NCBI RefSeq assembly: GCF_900111365.1 | Contig: NZ_FOGZ01000018.1 | Span: 1-64,000, forward strand | Source of the DNA: Propionibacterium cyclohexanicum | GTDB lineage: Bacteria > Actinomycetota > Actinomycetes > Propionibacteriales > Propionibacteriaceae | Direction: 5' to 3' | Length of the DNA stretch: 64,000 nucleotides | Shown here: positions 32,827 to 41,067 of the stretch, one piece after another | Layout: the number at the start of each line of letters is the position of its first letter | Numbering within the stretch: position 1 is the first letter of the stretch | Notes under the pieces: model-generated | Seen by the model: the letters and a program-made list of their open reading frames with translations, nothing else | Told to the model about the DNA's origin: nothing | Databases searched by the model: none | Translations under genes and position numbers: made by a program

Positions 32827-33600
32827 GTGGTGACAGGGGACGGACGGGATCTTTTCTCACTGGCAGGCCGCACGGCGCTGGTGACAGGCTCGGTGCGCGG
32901 CATCGGCCTGGTGGTGGCGCAGGCTCTCGGCCGGGCGGGCGCGAGTGTCATCCTCAACGGACGTCACGCCGAGACTGTGGCGGTGGCCGTGGAGAAGTTG
33001 CAGGACGAGGGCATCGATGCCGACCCCTTCGTGGCCGACATGGCACAGCCGGGTGTCAGTGAACAGATGCTCTCCGCGGTCGGCGAGCGAACCGACATCT
33101 TGGTGAACACGATCGGCGCACGGGACCGCCGGGGCACCGGCGAGATGGCCACCAATGAGTTTCGGGTGGTCGTCGAGCTCGATCTGGTGAGCATCTACGG
33201 CATCAGTGCCGCCGTCTCCCGGCAGATGGTGGCCCGCGGATGCCAGGGCCGGATCATCAACATCTCCTCGGTGGTCGGGCATCTGGGAAAGCGCGGTGAT
33301 GTTGCCTACAGCGCCGCGAAGTCTGGGCTGGAGGGGCTGACCCGGGCGATGGCGGCCGATCTGGGACCGCACGGCATCACCGTCAATGCGATCGCGCCCG
33401 GATGCATCGCCACGCCGGCCAATCGCGAGCTGGTGGAGGACCCGAAGTGGCGCGACTGGCTGGTCCGGCGCACGATGCTGGGACGCTGGGGGCGTCCCGA
33501 GGAACTGGCTGGGGTCGTCGTGGCACTGGCCTCCGATGCCGGCTCGTTCATCACCGGGCAGACCATCGACGTGGACGGCGGGATGTCCGTCACGTTCTAG
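32827..33600 (+). CDS. Short-chain dehydrogenase/reductase (gluconate 5-dehydrogenase-like)
   Basis: A 257-residue classical SDR. Cofactor loop TGSVRGIG (about 20-27), NGRH after beta2 (suggesting NADP preference), VNTIGARDRR replacing the usual NNAG, catalytic S in INISSVVGH, YSAAK (about Y159, K163), and the C-terminal GQTIDVDGGMSVTF. The overall pattern is closest to gluconate 5-dehydrogenase/polyol dehydrogenases, but the substrate is not certain. Start GTG at 32827 with GAGAGG about 12 nt upstream; the GTG at 32830 is equally possible. It is convergent with, and overlaps by 4 bp, the glycosylase gene. Confidence 0.82.
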   Translation: MVTGDGRDLFSLAGRTALVTGSVRGIGLVVAQALGRAGASVILNGRHAETVAVAVEKLQDEGIDADPFVADMAQPGVSEQMLSAVGERTDILVNTIGARDRRGTGEMATNEFRVVVELDLVSIYGISAAVSRQMVARGCQGRIINISSVVGHLGKRGDVAYSAAKSGLEGLTRAMAADLGPHGITVNAIAPGCIATPANRELVEDPKWRDWLVRRTMLGRWGRPEELAGVVVALASDAGSFITGQTIDVDGGMSVTF

Positions 33601-34043
33601 CCGGCGGCGCGCTCCCAGGGGGCGATCGGCCCCTCGACGATCCGGAACGATGGATGAGGCTCGATCTGGTGTTCGTCGAGCCCCGCGAATGCGGCTGCCG
33701 CGCCGGGGCTGCGCTCGATGAGCTTGGCCCGCAGGTGGCCTGCCTCGAAGAGCAGCTGTTCGCGCGTGACGGTCATGAACCCGACCGAGCCAGGCGGTGA
33801 CTCGATGATGCGGGTGCGATCGAGATGGTATCCCCGGCGGTCCCCCTCGTCGGCCAGGCCGGCGAGATAGGCCGCGAGGGCAACCAGCGGCTCTGCCTGG
33901 GCCGAGAAGCGCTGGAGCTGCGGGTGAGCGCGGTAGCCCTTCGTGCGGCCGGCCAGCACTGCCTGCGCCAGCAGGGATTCGCGCCAGCAGCCGAGCAGGC
34001 CCTGACGATCCAGATACTGCGGGTGGAGCGACCACATTCTCAT
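33597..34043 (-). CDS. Pyrimidine-dimer DNA glycosylase/endonuclease V-family protein
   Basis: A 148-residue protein starting MRMWSLHPQYLDRQGLLGCWRE, then LLAQAVLAGRTKGYRAHPQLQRF, the standard opening of bacterial Pyr_excise-family proteins related to T4 endonuclease V. These enzymes excise UV photodimers, or at least share the fold. YLAGLADEGDRRGYHLDRTRI matches the later helix. It lies alone on the minus strand upstream of the ABC exporter terminator, overlapping the SDR gene by 4 bp at the 3' ends. Activity is inferred from the family only. Confidence 0.75.
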   Translation of the reverse strand: MRMWSLHPQYLDRQGLLGCWRESLLAQAVLAGRTKGYRAHPQLQRFSAQAEPLVALAAYLAGLADEGDRRGYHLDRTRIIESPPGSVGFMTVTREQLLFEAGHLRAKLIERSPGAAAAFAGLDEHQIEPHPSFRIVEGPIAPWERAAG

Positions 34044-34132
34044 GAGCTCATCGTGCCCATCGGCGCGCCCGGGCGTCGATCCGCGATGCTGGGATCGGCT
34101 CGCTTCGGTCGGGGACTCTGCGGAGGGCGAAA

Positions 34133-34174
34133 GACCTGGCGGGCGTCACCGAGCATGGTGACGCCCGCCAGGTC
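34133..34174 (-). terminator. Terminator of the tetR-ABC exporter operon
   Basis: A perfect 18-bp inverted repeat (34133-34150 with 34157-34174) around a 6-nt loop, followed on the minus strand by TTTCG. It lies 22 bp beyond the exporter stop codon. Confidence 0.85.
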
Positions 34175-34195
34175 CGGGGCCGAGAAGACGCCAGC

Positions 34196-36181
34196 TCAGG
34201 CCACCGCCTCCTCCCGGCCGGCCTTGAACTGTGCCTGGTAGAGCCGCCAGTAGGCGCCCCGGGCGGCGATGAGCTCCTCGTGGGTGCCCTGCTCGACGAT
34301 CGCGCCGTGCTCCATCACGAGGATGAGATCCGCGTTGCGGATGGTGGACAGCCGGTGCGCGATGACGAAGCTCGTCCGCCCCACCCGAAGCCGGTTCATC
34401 GCCTGCTGGACGAGCACCTCGGTGCGGGTGTCGACCGAGCTGGTGGCCTCGTCGAGGATGAGGATCGCCGGATCGGCGATGAACGCCCTGGCGATGGTGA
34501 GCAACTGCTTTTCGCCGGCCGAGACGTTCGAGCCCTCGTCGTCGATCACCGTCTGGTAACCCTGGGGCAGCATGCGCACGAAGCGATCCACATAGGCCGC
34601 CTTCGCCGCGGCGTGCACCTCCTCCTCGGTGGCGTCGGCCTTGCCGTAGGCGATGTTGTCGTGGATGGTTCCCCCGAACAGCCAGGTGTCCTGGAGCACC
34701 ATGCCCAGCTGGCTGCGAAGCGCGCCGCGCGGGACGCCCGCCACGTCGACGCCGTCGACGGTGATCCGGCCGTCCTGGACGTCGTAGAAGCGTTCGAGCA
34801 GATTGACCAGGGTGGTCTTCCCGGCACCGGTCGGCCCGACGATGGCGATCTGCTGACCGGGCCTGGCCTCGATCGAGAGGTCCTCGATGAGCGGCTCGTC
34901 GGGGGAGTAGCTGAAGCCCACCTTCTCGAAGCGCACATGTCCCTTGACGGGTAGATCGAGGGTGCCGGTGGCCTCCGGGGTCTGCTCCGTGGCGTCGAGC
35001 ACCTCGAAGACCCGCTCGGCACTCGCCACCCCGGACTGGAGAAGATTGGTCATGGAGGCCAGCTGGGTGATCGGCTGGGTGAACATCCGGGAGTACTGGA
35101 TGAACGCGGTGACGTCGCCGATCTGCATCTGCCCGCTGGCCACCCGCAGCCCGCCGATGACTGCGACGGCCACATAGTTGAGGTTCCCGATGAAGAAGTT
35201 CACCGGCATGATGAGGGCGCTGATCGCCTGAGCTCCGAAGGAGGAGCGGAGCAGCTTGTCGTTGGTCCTCTTGAACTCGGCCTCCACCTCGCGCCGGCGC
35301 CCGAACACCTTGACGAGGGCATGCCCGCTGAAGGCCTCTTCGACCTGACCATTGAGCTCGCCGGTGGCCGTCCACATGTCCACGAACCGCTTCTGGGCCT
35401 GCTTGCCGATGATGAGCGAGACTGCCAGCGAGAACGGCACAATGAGCAGGGTGACGCCCCCCAGCAGCGGGCTCACGGTGAACATCATGATGAGGACGCC
35501 GACCAGCTGGAGGGCCGAGTTCAGCATCTGCGAGAGAGTCTGCTGGAGGGTCTGGGAGATGTTGTCGATGTCGTTGGTGACGCGGCTGAGAAGCTCACCG
35601 CGCGGCTGGCTGTCGAAATAGCTCAGCGGCAGGGAGTCGATCTTGATGCTGACCTTCTCGCGCAGCCGGTAGATCGCCCACTGCACCACCTTGTTGAGCA
35701 GATATGCCTGGAGGAAGCTGAGCAGCGCGGAGAGCACAGCCAGGCCGACGGCCCAGCTCAGGATGCCTCCCAGTCGGGAGAAATCGATGCCTTGACCGGG
35801 GATGAGGCTCATTCCCGACAACATCGACGCCTGGTCGCTCTTGCCCTGGGCCCGCAGCCCGGCAATGACCTGGTCGATCGTCGTCCCGGCGGGCAGGTGC
35901 TTGCTGATGAACCCGGCGAAGACCACGTTCGCAGCCTTGCCGAGCAGCCTGGGCAGGTAGACGCTCAGTGCCACGCTGGCGACGCCCATGACCACGACGA
36001 CGCCGAGCAGGACCTTGTTGGGGCCGAGCTCTGCGAGCAGCCGGCGCAGCGAGGGGCCGAAGTTCACGGCCTTCTCGGTGGCACTGTTGCCCATCCCGGG
36101 GCCATGCTGCTTGGTCACCGAGGCGGAATACTCGGGGCGCTCGTTGGACGCCTTGGCCTTCTGGCCCGTCTGGGTGCTCAT
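34196..36181 (-). CDS. ABC exporter half-transporter, catalytically complete subunit
   Basis: A 661-residue type IV ABC exporter with an extended hydrophilic N-terminus (about 1-60), six helices (about 70-390; an unusually long first extracytoplasmic loop at about 95-150) and a nucleotide-binding domain: Walker A GPTGAGKTT (about 447), signature NVSAGEKQLL (about 550), Walker B LILDEATSSVDT with a catalytic Glu, and the H-loop IAHRLST. It overlaps the partner gene by ATGA and should form a heterodimer with it, as in LmrCD/TM287-288-type multidrug exporters. The substrate is unknown; the TetR gene upstream suggests inducible efflux. Confidence 0.9.
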   Translation of the reverse strand: MSTQTGQKAKASNERPEYSASVTKQHGPGMGNSATEKAVNFGPSLRRLLAELGPNKVLLGVVVVMGVASVALSVYLPRLLGKAANVVFAGFISKHLPAGTTIDQVIAGLRAQGKSDQASMLSGMSLIPGQGIDFSRLGGILSWAVGLAVLSALLSFLQAYLLNKVVQWAIYRLREKVSIKIDSLPLSYFDSQPRGELLSRVTNDIDNISQTLQQTLSQMLNSALQLVGVLIMMFTVSPLLGGVTLLIVPFSLAVSLIIGKQAQKRFVDMWTATGELNGQVEEAFSGHALVKVFGRRREVEAEFKRTNDKLLRSSFGAQAISALIMPVNFFIGNLNYVAVAVIGGLRVASGQMQIGDVTAFIQYSRMFTQPITQLASMTNLLQSGVASAERVFEVLDATEQTPEATGTLDLPVKGHVRFEKVGFSYSPDEPLIEDLSIEARPGQQIAIVGPTGAGKTTLVNLLERFYDVQDGRITVDGVDVAGVPRGALRSQLGMVLQDTWLFGGTIHDNIAYGKADATEEEVHAAAKAAYVDRFVRMLPQGYQTVIDDEGSNVSAGEKQLLTIARAFIADPAILILDEATSSVDTRTEVLVQQAMNRLRVGRTSFVIAHRLSTIRNADLILVMEHGAIVEQGTHEELIAARGAYWRLYQAQFKAGREEAVA

Positions 36182-37911
36182 GCCGCCTCCTGTGCGGTCA
36201 TCTGGGAGTCCACGATTTCGCGGTAGGTCTCGCAACTTTCCAGCAGTTCGGAATGGGTGCCGCGTCCGACGATGCGGCCGGCGTCGAGCACGATGATCTG
36301 GTCGGCATTGCGGATCGTCGAGACACGCTGGGCGACGATGAGCACTGCCGAGTCACCGGTCTCTTTGGCCAGCGCGCTGCGCAGTCGCGCATCGGTGGCC
36401 ACGTCGAGCGCGCTGAATGCGTCGTCGAAGACGTAGACCTGGGGTTTCTTCACGAGGGCACGCGCGATGGACAGCCGCTGGCGCTGGCCCCCCGAGACGT
36501 TGGTGCCGCCCTGGGAGATAGGCGCCTCGAGCTGGCCGTCCATCTTCTCGACGAAGTCGGCGGCCTGTGCGGTCCGCAGGGCCTCCCACAGCTGCTCGTC
36601 GGTGGCGTCCGGCTTGCCGTAGCGCAGATTGGACGCGACGGTGCCGCTGAACAGATAGGGCTTCTGGGGGACCAGCCCGACCTTGCTCCACAGCAGGTCC
36701 ATGTCGAGCTGGCGGATGTCTGTGCCGTTGAGGGTGATCCGCCCGCCGGTCACGTCGAACAGCCGCGGGATGAGGTTGACCAGAGTCGTCTTGCCCGAGC
36801 CGGTGGCACCGATCACGGCCGTGGTCGTCCCGGGGGTCAGCTCCAGCGAGATGTCGTGCAGCACCGGTTCCTCGGCCCCGGGGTAGCTGAATTCCACGCT
36901 GTCGAGGCGAAGCAGCCCGCCGGGCGGCAGGGCGCCGACCGGGTCGTCGACCGGTCCCACCGTGGACTTCGTCGTGAGCACGTCCATGATGCGCCCGGCG
37001 CAGATCTCGGCGCGCGGCACGAGAAGCGCCATCATGGTGGCCATCATGACGCTCATGAGCACCTGGGTGAGGTAGGTCATGAAGGCGGTCAGCTGGCCCA
37101 CCTGGATGTTGCCGTTGTCGACGCGCAGCCCTCCGAACCACCACACACCGGCAGTGGAGACGTTCATGATGAGCATGACGAGGGGGAACAACAGCGCGAA
37201 GAGGGTGCCGATCTTGATGCCGAGCCGGGTGAGGTCGAGGTTGGCGATGTTGAAGCGCTTGCGCTCGCTGTCCTCGCGGACGAAGGCGCGGATCACCCGG
37301 ATTCCGGTGATCTGCTCGCGCAAGACGCGATTGATCGTGTCGATCCGGGTCTGGTTCTGCGCGAACAGCGGGCTCATCCGGGTGGCGATGAAGCCGACCC
37401 CGAGCCCCAGCGCGACCATGGCGGCGACGATGAGCCAGGCAAGCCCGGCGTCCTCGCGCAGGGCCATGACAATGGCACCGGCCATGGTGATGGGCGCACC
37501 GAGGATGAAGATGCAGGTCATGAGCAGCAATTGCTGCACCTGCTGGACGTCATTGGTATTGCGGGTGATGAGGCTCGGGGCGCCGAACTTGTTGACCTCC
37601 TGGCTCGAGTAGCCGAGCACGGTGTCGAAGAGCGACGCGCGGACATCGCGGCCGATGCCCATCGCCGTCCGGGCGCCGAGATAGGCGGCAACGATCTGGG
37701 CGAGCACTTGGGCAAGCGCGATGACGAGCATGAGCCCGCCGGTGCGCCAGATGTAGTTCGTGTCGCCCTGGGCGACACCTTGATCGATGATCTTGGCGTT
37801 GTAGGTGGGCAGCGCGAGCGAGGCCAGCGAGGCGACGATCTGCACCAGCACCACCGCCACGAGGTGCCATCGGTAGGGCCCAATGTAGCGGCCCAGGAGT
37901 TTCAACAGCAT
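36178..37911 (-). CDS. ABC exporter half-transporter, degenerate-site subunit
   Basis: A 577-residue ABC exporter subunit with six helices (about 15-315) and a nucleotide-binding domain: Walker A GATGSGKTT (about 366), signature NVSGGQRQRLSIARAL (about 468), Walker B VYVFDDAFSALD. The residue after the Walker B Asp is Asp instead of Glu, and the H-loop position reads VAQRVST with Gln in place of His, so one of the two ATP sites of the heterodimer is expected to be non-hydrolytic. The ATG at 37911 lies inside the end of tetR (10-bp overlap), so translation is coupled. Confidence 0.9.
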   Translation of the reverse strand: MLLKLLGRYIGPYRWHLVAVVLVQIVASLASLALPTYNAKIIDQGVAQGDTNYIWRTGGLMLVIALAQVLAQIVAAYLGARTAMGIGRDVRASLFDTVLGYSSQEVNKFGAPSLITRNTNDVQQVQQLLLMTCIFILGAPITMAGAIVMALREDAGLAWLIVAAMVALGLGVGFIATRMSPLFAQNQTRIDTINRVLREQITGIRVIRAFVREDSERKRFNIANLDLTRLGIKIGTLFALLFPLVMLIMNVSTAGVWWFGGLRVDNGNIQVGQLTAFMTYLTQVLMSVMMATMMALLVPRAEICAGRIMDVLTTKSTVGPVDDPVGALPPGGLLRLDSVEFSYPGAEEPVLHDISLELTPGTTTAVIGATGSGKTTLVNLIPRLFDVTGGRITLNGTDIRQLDMDLLWSKVGLVPQKPYLFSGTVASNLRYGKPDATDEQLWEALRTAQAADFVEKMDGQLEAPISQGGTNVSGGQRQRLSIARALVKKPQVYVFDDAFSALDVATDARLRSALAKETGDSAVLIVAQRVSTIRNADQIIVLDAGRIVGRGTHSELLESCETYREIVDSQMTAQEAA

Positions 37912-38501
37912 GACTCTTCTTTCTCGAGACCATGGACGAGCAATGTCGCGACACCCTCGGGTTCGATGGTGATGTGGTCGCTGAACATGGGGTGATAGGT
38001 GGCCATCGCGACCGAGCGGATGAAGGCCGCGGCGGTCCGCACCTCGGTCCTCAGGTGCGCGGACCAAGGGGCCAGGGCGTCCTCAACGGCGGACTGCAGG
38101 GCAGTGAGCCGAGCGGGCATCGGTCCCTTGGGACCGTGCCGGTGAGGGACGATGTCGGGGGAGGGCATGGCGTGGAGGGCCGCGAAGAGGGCGGCGACTC
38201 CAGCGATGTTGGTATGGAGCAGGGTGAGGATCCGGATGACCCGCGACTCCAGATCGGGGTCCGGGGGGAACTGCCGGATCGCGTGCACCATGGGCATGGG
38301 ATCGAGGACGTCGTCGATGACGGCGTCCAGCAGATCCTGCTTGGAGTCGAAGACGCGGAAGATGGTCCCTTCGGCGATTCCGGCTGCCTCGGCCACCTGT
38401 CTGGTGGTGAAACCGGCGCCGTGCGCCACCAGCAGGGGCCGGGTGGCGTCGATGATGGTTCTCCGCCGTTCATCGGCGGGCAGAGGTGCTGCGCGTGTCA
38501 C
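37902..38501 (-). CDS. TetR-family transcriptional regulator
   Basis: A 199-residue regulator with an N-terminal helix-turn-helix (RRTIIDATRPLLVAHGAGFTTRQVAEAAGIAEGTIFRVFDSKQDLLDAV, about 10-60) and a divergent ligand domain. I place the start at the GTG at 38501: TACGCT lies 8 nt upstream with TTGAAT 18 bp further, and the frame's earlier GTG at 38531 lies inside the operator palindrome. The gene leads the ABC exporter operon, so the regulator probably represses itself and the exporter and is released by an exporter substrate. Confidence 0.88.
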   Translation of the reverse strand: MTRAAPLPADERRRTIIDATRPLLVAHGAGFTTRQVAEAAGIAEGTIFRVFDSKQDLLDAVIDDVLDPMPMVHAIRQFPPDPDLESRVIRILTLLHTNIAGVAALFAALHAMPSPDIVPHRHGPKGPMPARLTALQSAVEDALAPWSAHLRTEVRTAAAFIRSVAMATYHPMFSDHITIEPEGVATLLVHGLEKEESCC

Positions 38502-38509
38502 GAGTGACA

Positions 38510-38539
38510 AGCGTACTGAGTGAGCGCTCACTCATTCAA
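38510..38539 (-). promoter_or_regulatory. tetR promoter with operator between -35 and -10
   Basis: On the minus strand: -35 TTGAAT (38539-38534), 18-bp spacer, -10 TACGCT (38515-38510), then the GTG 8 nt later. The perfect 18-bp palindrome TGAGTGAGCGCTCACTCA (38517-38534) fills the spacer and touches the -35. This half-site pattern is common for TetR-family operators, and its position would give tight autorepression. Confidence 0.75.
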
Positions 38540-38719
38540 GTTGGCGACGCCTATTCGCCATCGTGCCACCACATGCTCACGCGGCGCGAGTCCCTGGCCG
38601 GTGGATTCTCGGCCCGCGAGCCCATCGGGCCCGCCATTCGCGAGGCCCGCGAGCCACCGGACCTGCCACTCGTCGGGCCCGCAAGCCATCGGGATCGGTC
38701 GGGTCCTCGCGATCCCCGC

Positions 38720-38763
38720 TGGGCCGACCGGCATGCAGATGCCGTTGGGCCGACCGGCATGCA
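38720..38763. repeat. 18-bp direct repeat, period 26
   Basis: TGGGCCGACCGGCATGCA at 38720-38737 and 38746-38763. Confidence 0.92.
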
Positions 38764-38820
38764 ACAGCCCCGCGCCGGGTGGCCGTCACCTCGCTGTGAC
38801 GACCTCCGCGCGGGGCTGTT
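38763..38820. terminator. Large two-tier hairpin downstream of the esterase gene
   Basis: A 13-bp perfect outer stem, AACAGCCCCGCGC (38763-38775) with GCGCGGGGCTGTT (38808-38820), encloses an inner CGTCAC/GTGACG stem. It lies about 170 nt beyond the esterase stop. There is no T-run on the minus strand, so it could be a terminator, an mRNA-end stabiliser or a structured RNA. Confidence 0.5.
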
Positions 38821-38992
38821 CTCGGTCATCCCGATGTGTGCGCATTGTGCCGGGACGATCCGGTGGAGGAAAGCTCATCACCGCTCATGCGAGTGGGTTG
38901 TGAGTTCATCCTGGCACCTCCGATGTGCCGACATCCAGCGTTGTCACCGGATCGTTATCTTCTCCGGCCGAGCAGTGGTCGGCTGGCCCGGT

Positions 38993-39901
38993 TCATCGTG
39001 GGCGGTCAGCTGCAGTGCGTGCCAGCTGCTCCAACCAGGCGACGGTGTCGGTGACCACTGACTCCACCTCGGGGCTCTCCTTCCATGCGCTGAGGCAGCC
39101 ATGGCCGAGGCCGTGCACATGGGCGGTGCTCACCGCGATTCCGGTCGCGCGCAGCCGACGCCCGTACTCGGCGATCTCATCGTTGAGCACGTCGCCGTCG
39201 GCGGTGATGAGCCGCGTCGGCGGCAGTCCGGCCAGGGTGGCGGCGCGCAGCGGTGAGGCGCCGGTCTCCAGCCGCCGGCGCGGGTCGGGGCAGTAGAGAT
39301 CCCAGCAGACCCTCAGCTCCTCGCGGGAGATGTCCTCGGGGTGGGTGGCCCGGAAGTAGCTGGGGCGGTTCAGATCGTGGTCGAGCACCGGGTAGACGAG
39401 CAGCTGTCCCACCAGCGGCGGAGCGCCGGCGTCGCGGGCGCGCAGCGCGCAGGCTGCCGCCAGGTTCCCGCCCGCCGAGTCCCCGGCCACCACGATGCGG
39501 GGTGGAGCAGTGATTCCGCTCGTGTCGAACCAGGCAATCGCCTCGCGGCTACCGAGGAAGCGCAGCGCGGCCCAGCAACGCTCCAGTGCTGCCGGGTAGC
39601 GCTGCTCGGGGGCGAGGGGATAGTCCACCATGACCACTGCCCAGCCGCTGACATCGGCCAGGTGACGCGCCAGCCGGTCGTACTCGTCGATGGAGTACAT
39701 CACCCATCCGCCGCCGTGGAGGTAGACGAGCAGGCCGCGCGGGTGGGAGCTGGCGCTCAGCAGCCGCAGCCGCACCGGGCGCCCACCGGGCACGAGGCCC
39801 TCGGCGACGATGGGCAGCCGTGGCCCGGGCCCTAGGGCATGTTTTGCGGCGCAGGCGCGTTCTCTGACACCGGCCAGATCCAGCGGGTCGAAGGAAGCCA
39901 T
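38993..39901 (-). CDS. Alpha/beta hydrolase, HSL-type esterase
   Basis: A 302-residue alpha/beta hydrolase of the hormone-sensitive-lipase (Abhydrolase_3) type. Oxyanion hole YLHGGGWVM, nucleophile VVAGDSAGGN, acid in LITADGDVLNDE, and His in HVHGLGHG form the full catalytic set. It should hydrolyse short acyl esters in the cytoplasm. The ATG at 39901 has no Shine-Dalgarno but TACGGT lies 7 nt upstream. It is followed by the large hairpin at 38763-38820 and lies downstream of folP2 on the same strand, 61 bp apart. Confidence 0.85.
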   Translation of the reverse strand: MASFDPLDLAGVRERACAAKHALGPGPRLPIVAEGLVPGGRPVRLRLLSASSHPRGLLVYLHGGGWVMYSIDEYDRLARHLADVSGWAVVMVDYPLAPEQRYPAALERCWAALRFLGSREAIAWFDTSGITAPPRIVVAGDSAGGNLAAACALRARDAGAPPLVGQLLVYPVLDHDLNRPSYFRATHPEDISREELRVCWDLYCPDPRRRLETGASPLRAATLAGLPPTRLITADGDVLNDEIAEYGRRLRATGIAVSTAHVHGLGHGCLSAWKESPEVESVVTDTVAWLEQLARTAADRPR

Positions 39902-39908
39902 GGCGGTG

Positions 39909-39914
39909 ACCGTA
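39909..39914 (-). promoter_or_regulatory. Candidate -10 box of leaderless esterase transcript
   Basis: TACGGT on the minus strand, 7 nt before the ATG at 39901. Confidence 0.45.
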
Positions 39915-39962
39915 GCGCCTGCGCAAGCGGGCCGCACAGGGTGCGGGTGGCAGCCGGGAGGC

Positions 39963-40859
39963 TTACACGCCCCGTCGGCGCACCAGGGGCGAGCGGTCCC
40001 CACGGATGGACGCCACCATGTCCACCACCCGCCGGGTGGCCACGACGTCGTGCGTGCGGAACAGGGCCGTGCCCAGCCAGGCCGCGATCGCGGTGGCGGC
40101 CAGGCCGCCCTCGAGACGCTCAGAGGCGGGCAGGTCGAGGGTCTCGCCGATGAAATCCTTGCGGCTCATGGCCATCATGAGGGGAAAACCGAGCGTGCTG
40201 AGCTGGCCTGCCTGGCGCACCAGGCACAGCGAGTGCTCGGTGTTCTTGCCGAAATCCAGGGTCGGGTCGAGCAGGATCTGTTCGGGATCCAGCCCGGCAT
40301 CCATGGCTCGCTGGGCGTCGTGGCGCAGACTCTCGCGCACGGCGGCCAGCACCGCCTGATCGGAGTCGTCCCCGTAGTGCACGTGCACCGGATCGGTGCG
40401 CGGCGCCAGCCCGCCGGTGTGCGAGACGACATAGCCGGCGCCTTGGCGGGCTGCGGTGTGCACGAGCTGGGGATCGGCGCCCTGCCAGGTGTCGTTGACC
40501 AGGTCGATGAGGCCCTCGCAGGCCTCGGCCACCTCGTGGCGCCAGGTGTCGAGGCTGAACAGCATCCGGGGATGGCGCAGCCGGGCCTGGGCGAGCACCG
40601 GGCGGACCCGGGCGATCTCCTCGTCCGTGCTCACCGAGGGGCCCTGCTGACCGGCCCGCACCCCGCCGATGTCGATGATGTCGGCACCCTCGGCCACCAC
40701 CGCGTCGATGCGCGACAAGGCCTCGTCCACGCAGGCGAAGCGGGCCGGGGAGTAGAAGCTGTCGGGGGTCCGGTTGACGATGGCCATGACCGCTGGCCGG
40801 GCAGGGCTGAATCGTGTGCCGCGCAGTCGCAATGGCGTGGTGGCGTCCACGGTGATCAT
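39963..40859 (-). CDS. folP2: Dihydropteroate synthase homologue, FolP2 type
   Basis: A 298-residue TIM barrel of the dihydropteroate synthase family. It aligns with mycobacterial FolP2 rather than FolP1: AIVNRTPDSFY in place of NVTPDSFSDGG, ADIIDIGGVRAG in place of the DVGGESTRPG pterin loop, then FSLDTWRHEVA, DLVNDTWQG, VVSHTGG, DPTLDFGKNTEHSL, LMMAMSRKDFIGETL and RTHDVVATRRVVDMV. Because the substrate loops differ, true sulfonamide-target DHPS activity is doubtful, as reported for mycobacterial FolP2. GGAGG lies 6 nt before the ATG. No other folate gene is adjacent. Confidence 0.83.
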   Translation of the reverse strand: MITVDATTPLRLRGTRFSPARPAVMAIVNRTPDSFYSPARFACVDEALSRIDAVVAEGADIIDIGGVRAGQQGPSVSTDEEIARVRPVLAQARLRHPRMLFSLDTWRHEVAEACEGLIDLVNDTWQGADPQLVHTAARQGAGYVVSHTGGLAPRTDPVHVHYGDDSDQAVLAAVRESLRHDAQRAMDAGLDPEQILLDPTLDFGKNTEHSLCLVRQAGQLSTLGFPLMMAMSRKDFIGETLDLPASERLEGGLAATAIAAWLGTALFRTHDVVATRRVVDMVASIRGDRSPLVRRRGV

Positions 40860-41055
40860 TTCGCACCTCCGTGCTCATTCTGCTCCACCGATCGGCCTGG
40901 CCAGCCCGGGAACCAGGGACGTCGGATCGGCACCCGCCCTGGTTTCGCCCGGTCTGGTTCGCGAGGATGTCCCTCGTCGGTGCGCCGAGGCCGGCGAGCA
41001 GGTGATGGCCTGCCGGCTCGACAGCGCAGCGGACTGCCCCGTGGCGGGCCCACGA

Positions 41056-41061
41056 TAGGAT
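41056..41061 (+). promoter_or_regulatory. Candidate -10 box of leaderless lysS transcript
   Basis: TAGGAT lies 6 nt before the GTG at 41068, with no Shine-Dalgarno. Confidence 0.5.
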
Positions 41062-41067
41062 CGGCGG

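Larger units (their letters stand above)
38540..38992. other. Intergenic region between tetR and esterase
   Basis: About 450 bp with no convincing gene. It holds GCGAG/CATCGGGCCCG-type degenerate repeats (38620-38700), an 18-bp direct repeat, and a large hairpin. Confidence 0.55.

Noticed and set aside
38501-38531. Longer tetR start at the GTG at 38531
   Set aside because: It would place the start codon inside the operator and between the -35 and -10 boxes.
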